Below, piece by piece: positions 63,901 through 64,000 of a stretch of 64,000 nucleotides of DNA. The DNA is taken from the NCBI RefSeq assembly GCF_010119245.1, contig NZ_WNKG01000001.1:372001-436000 (forward strand), read 5' to 3'. Source of the stretch: Cyclobacterium salsum (GTDB lineage: Bacteria > Bacteroidota > Bacteroidia > Cytophagales > Cyclobacteriaceae). Numbering within the stretch: the stretch's first letter is position 1; each line of letters begins with the position of its first letter. The translations under genes were made by a program, and so were the position numbers. The notes under the pieces were generated by a model. That model made no database searches. It was given only the letters and a program-made list of their open reading frames with translations, and was not told the origin of the DNA.

Positions 63901-64000
63901 AAACCTGCCGGAAGATTCGCAGGGGAATTTTCATTTTGGCAGGCGCACACTACCATCAGTAGGTACAAGTAGGCTGGTATATGAAATAATACGTTTCTCA
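60999..64000 (-). CDS. PVC-type c-heme lipoprotein (5' end cut by one base)
   Basis: The frame runs to the right edge. The last two bases read TG on the minus strand followed by codons for RNVLFHIPAYLYLLMVVCAC, so the start is almost certainly an ATG whose A lies at base 64001. The ~1000-residue product has a lipobox (MVVCAC), a membrane-bound-dehydrogenase-type propeller (MCIDGKGRMFVVEMHGYPLD, LVDTDGDGVMDQHTVF, LEDTNEDGIADKREVIL), HEAT repeats (about 430-800) and a terminal cytochrome c domain with CSICHQ near residue 879. It is a paralogue of the protein at 3973 in plan but not closely similar. It lies upstream of, and in the same direction as, the sigma factor and the SusCD locus. Confidence 0.9.
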   Translation of the reverse strand, partial: RNVLFHIPAYLYLLMVVCACQNENSPANLPAGFELDERFQMELIAAEPLVADPVDMCIDGKGRMFVVEMHGYPLDVSGSGKVKLLVDTDGDGVMDQHTVFADSLILPTGIMAWKKGVLVTDPPHVLYLEDTNEDGIADKREVILTGFARSNPQHNVNSPRYGLDNWIYLGHEPAVTTVMFTEKLGDKGSEIHFPFLPEGPQLPVNAGGRGIRFKPDGSGLERLASRTQFGHATDKWGERFLINNNNHLIHEVLPARYLGKNPFFPISNVTQSVSDHGNAAEVYPITDNPEHQLLTDIGVMTSACGVTPYLGGAFPEPFDQVIFTAEPVSNLVHADILQGKGATFTGSKLYQRSEFLRSRDAWFRPVNMYLGPDGALYLLDYHRKIIEHPEWMADEVTQSGALYEGTDKGRIYRISPKGSEKAAWSQSIDLEQLTDQALIEKLSHPNHWWRTNAQRILVERNPNPLPVELVELARNASQPLGRLHALWTLHGVGNLQAELVKEALQDPEAGVRKNALKLAEFFPEKLVAWDLELRAMVDDPDPKVRFQLVNTLSTISEEWAFATRMAVLKKDMDDEWVQLAVLAAPLGNQEDILEELISGYRADQSGYNEMIEKAARMQAARDGFEEVLKVISPVVQPTNSIMGWEPFAIKGMASGLQNSLPSGSRWENLQKEIILNLPLISSIPLKNAFIDLVTLGPIPEISAQKGIVNQAFEITLNTSAKEEERLVWLRIMGLFQPEKASEELKKLIQPQEPVRLQQEVLSYLSKAAEGGYADFLMERWKGLSPEVRNAAVGSLLNSHPRIHALLDGLEHGTVLPSHIPWGNTVFLMNQKDPAIRDKARALLVPSDSEREDVIRSFQAALELEGIPEKGLQVYEENCSICHQMTEERGELYGPDLASLRNRRYESILKDILDPNLSIADGYDLWQIELSDSEAVQGIISHETTTAIELVQAGGLTRTISRSEISSMQALPVSGMAQGLENQISVEEMADLLAFIKRGL

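Noticed and set aside
63968-64000. TTG at 63968 as start of the PVC-heme gene
   Set aside because: The frame continues to the edge and gives a better lipoprotein signal starting one base beyond the window.

Overview
The window looks like chromosomal DNA of a Bacteroidota bacterium, probably a Cytophagales member of the Cyclobacteriaceae type. This is an inference from gene content, not from a marker gene: there is a SusC/SusD pair with an STN-domain transducer, a FecR anti-sigma factor and an ECF sigma factor; LytTR-type two-component genes; CarboxypepD-regulatory outer-membrane beta-barrels; MnmA with the long Bacteroidota insertion; and many lipoproteins and planctomycete-type c-heme proteins of the kind shared by marine Bacteroidota and Planctomycetes. 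No rRNA, tRNA, CRISPR array, prophage or intact insertion sequence was seen.

Left part (1-13.3 kb): the tail of a SulP transporter, a small membrane protein, a Uma2-type nuclease, then a plus-strand pair made of an SGNH-fold protein and a large PVC-type c-heme protein. A secreted alpha/beta hydrolase on the minus strand follows. Next come a SulP transporter fused to a carbonic-anhydrase-like domain whose zinc site is broken, a DUF1080 (3-keto-disaccharide hydrolase type) protein and a membrane-anchored endonuclease/exonuclease/phosphatase protein.

Middle part (13.3-33 kb): a LytS/LytTR two-component pair beside a beta-barrel receptor; the deletion scar of a type IIG restriction-modification gene; an orphan histidine kinase; an AraC/cupin/AraC/beta-barrel group; a MocR regulator divergent from a DinB-like gene and ilvE; then housekeeping genes (arfB, a gluconokinase-Gnd fusion, mnmA, a TruC-like pseudouridine synthase, an M28 peptidase).

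Repeat-rich and accessory stretch (33-40 kb): three head-to-tail copies of a 276-bp repeat, a PQQ dehydrogenase with a c-heme domain, a DUF2279 protein, an alpha/beta hydrolase, a 1.1-kb stretch without genes, and a DUF433/DUF5615 toxin-antitoxin pair.

Right part (40-64 kb), all on the minus strand: this is the most interesting region. Read in the direction of transcription it holds a PVC-type heme lipoprotein (cut by the right edge by a single base), an ECF sigma factor, a cassette of PSD1 c-heme protein + Tat-exported DUF1501 protein + a DUF2231/cytochrome/LRR protein, then FecR, SusC with STN domain, SusD, a second PSD1 + DUF1501 cassette, and a BNR/LamG sialidase-like protein. It looks like a SusCD import locus under FecR/ECF transducer control in which two copies of a planctomycete-style cytochrome/DUF1501 cassette replace the usual glycoside hydrolases and sulfatases. 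With the DUF1080, PVC-heme and PQQ genes elsewhere in the window, the shared theme is oxidative processing of carbohydrate outside the cytoplasm; the substrate cannot be read from the sequence.
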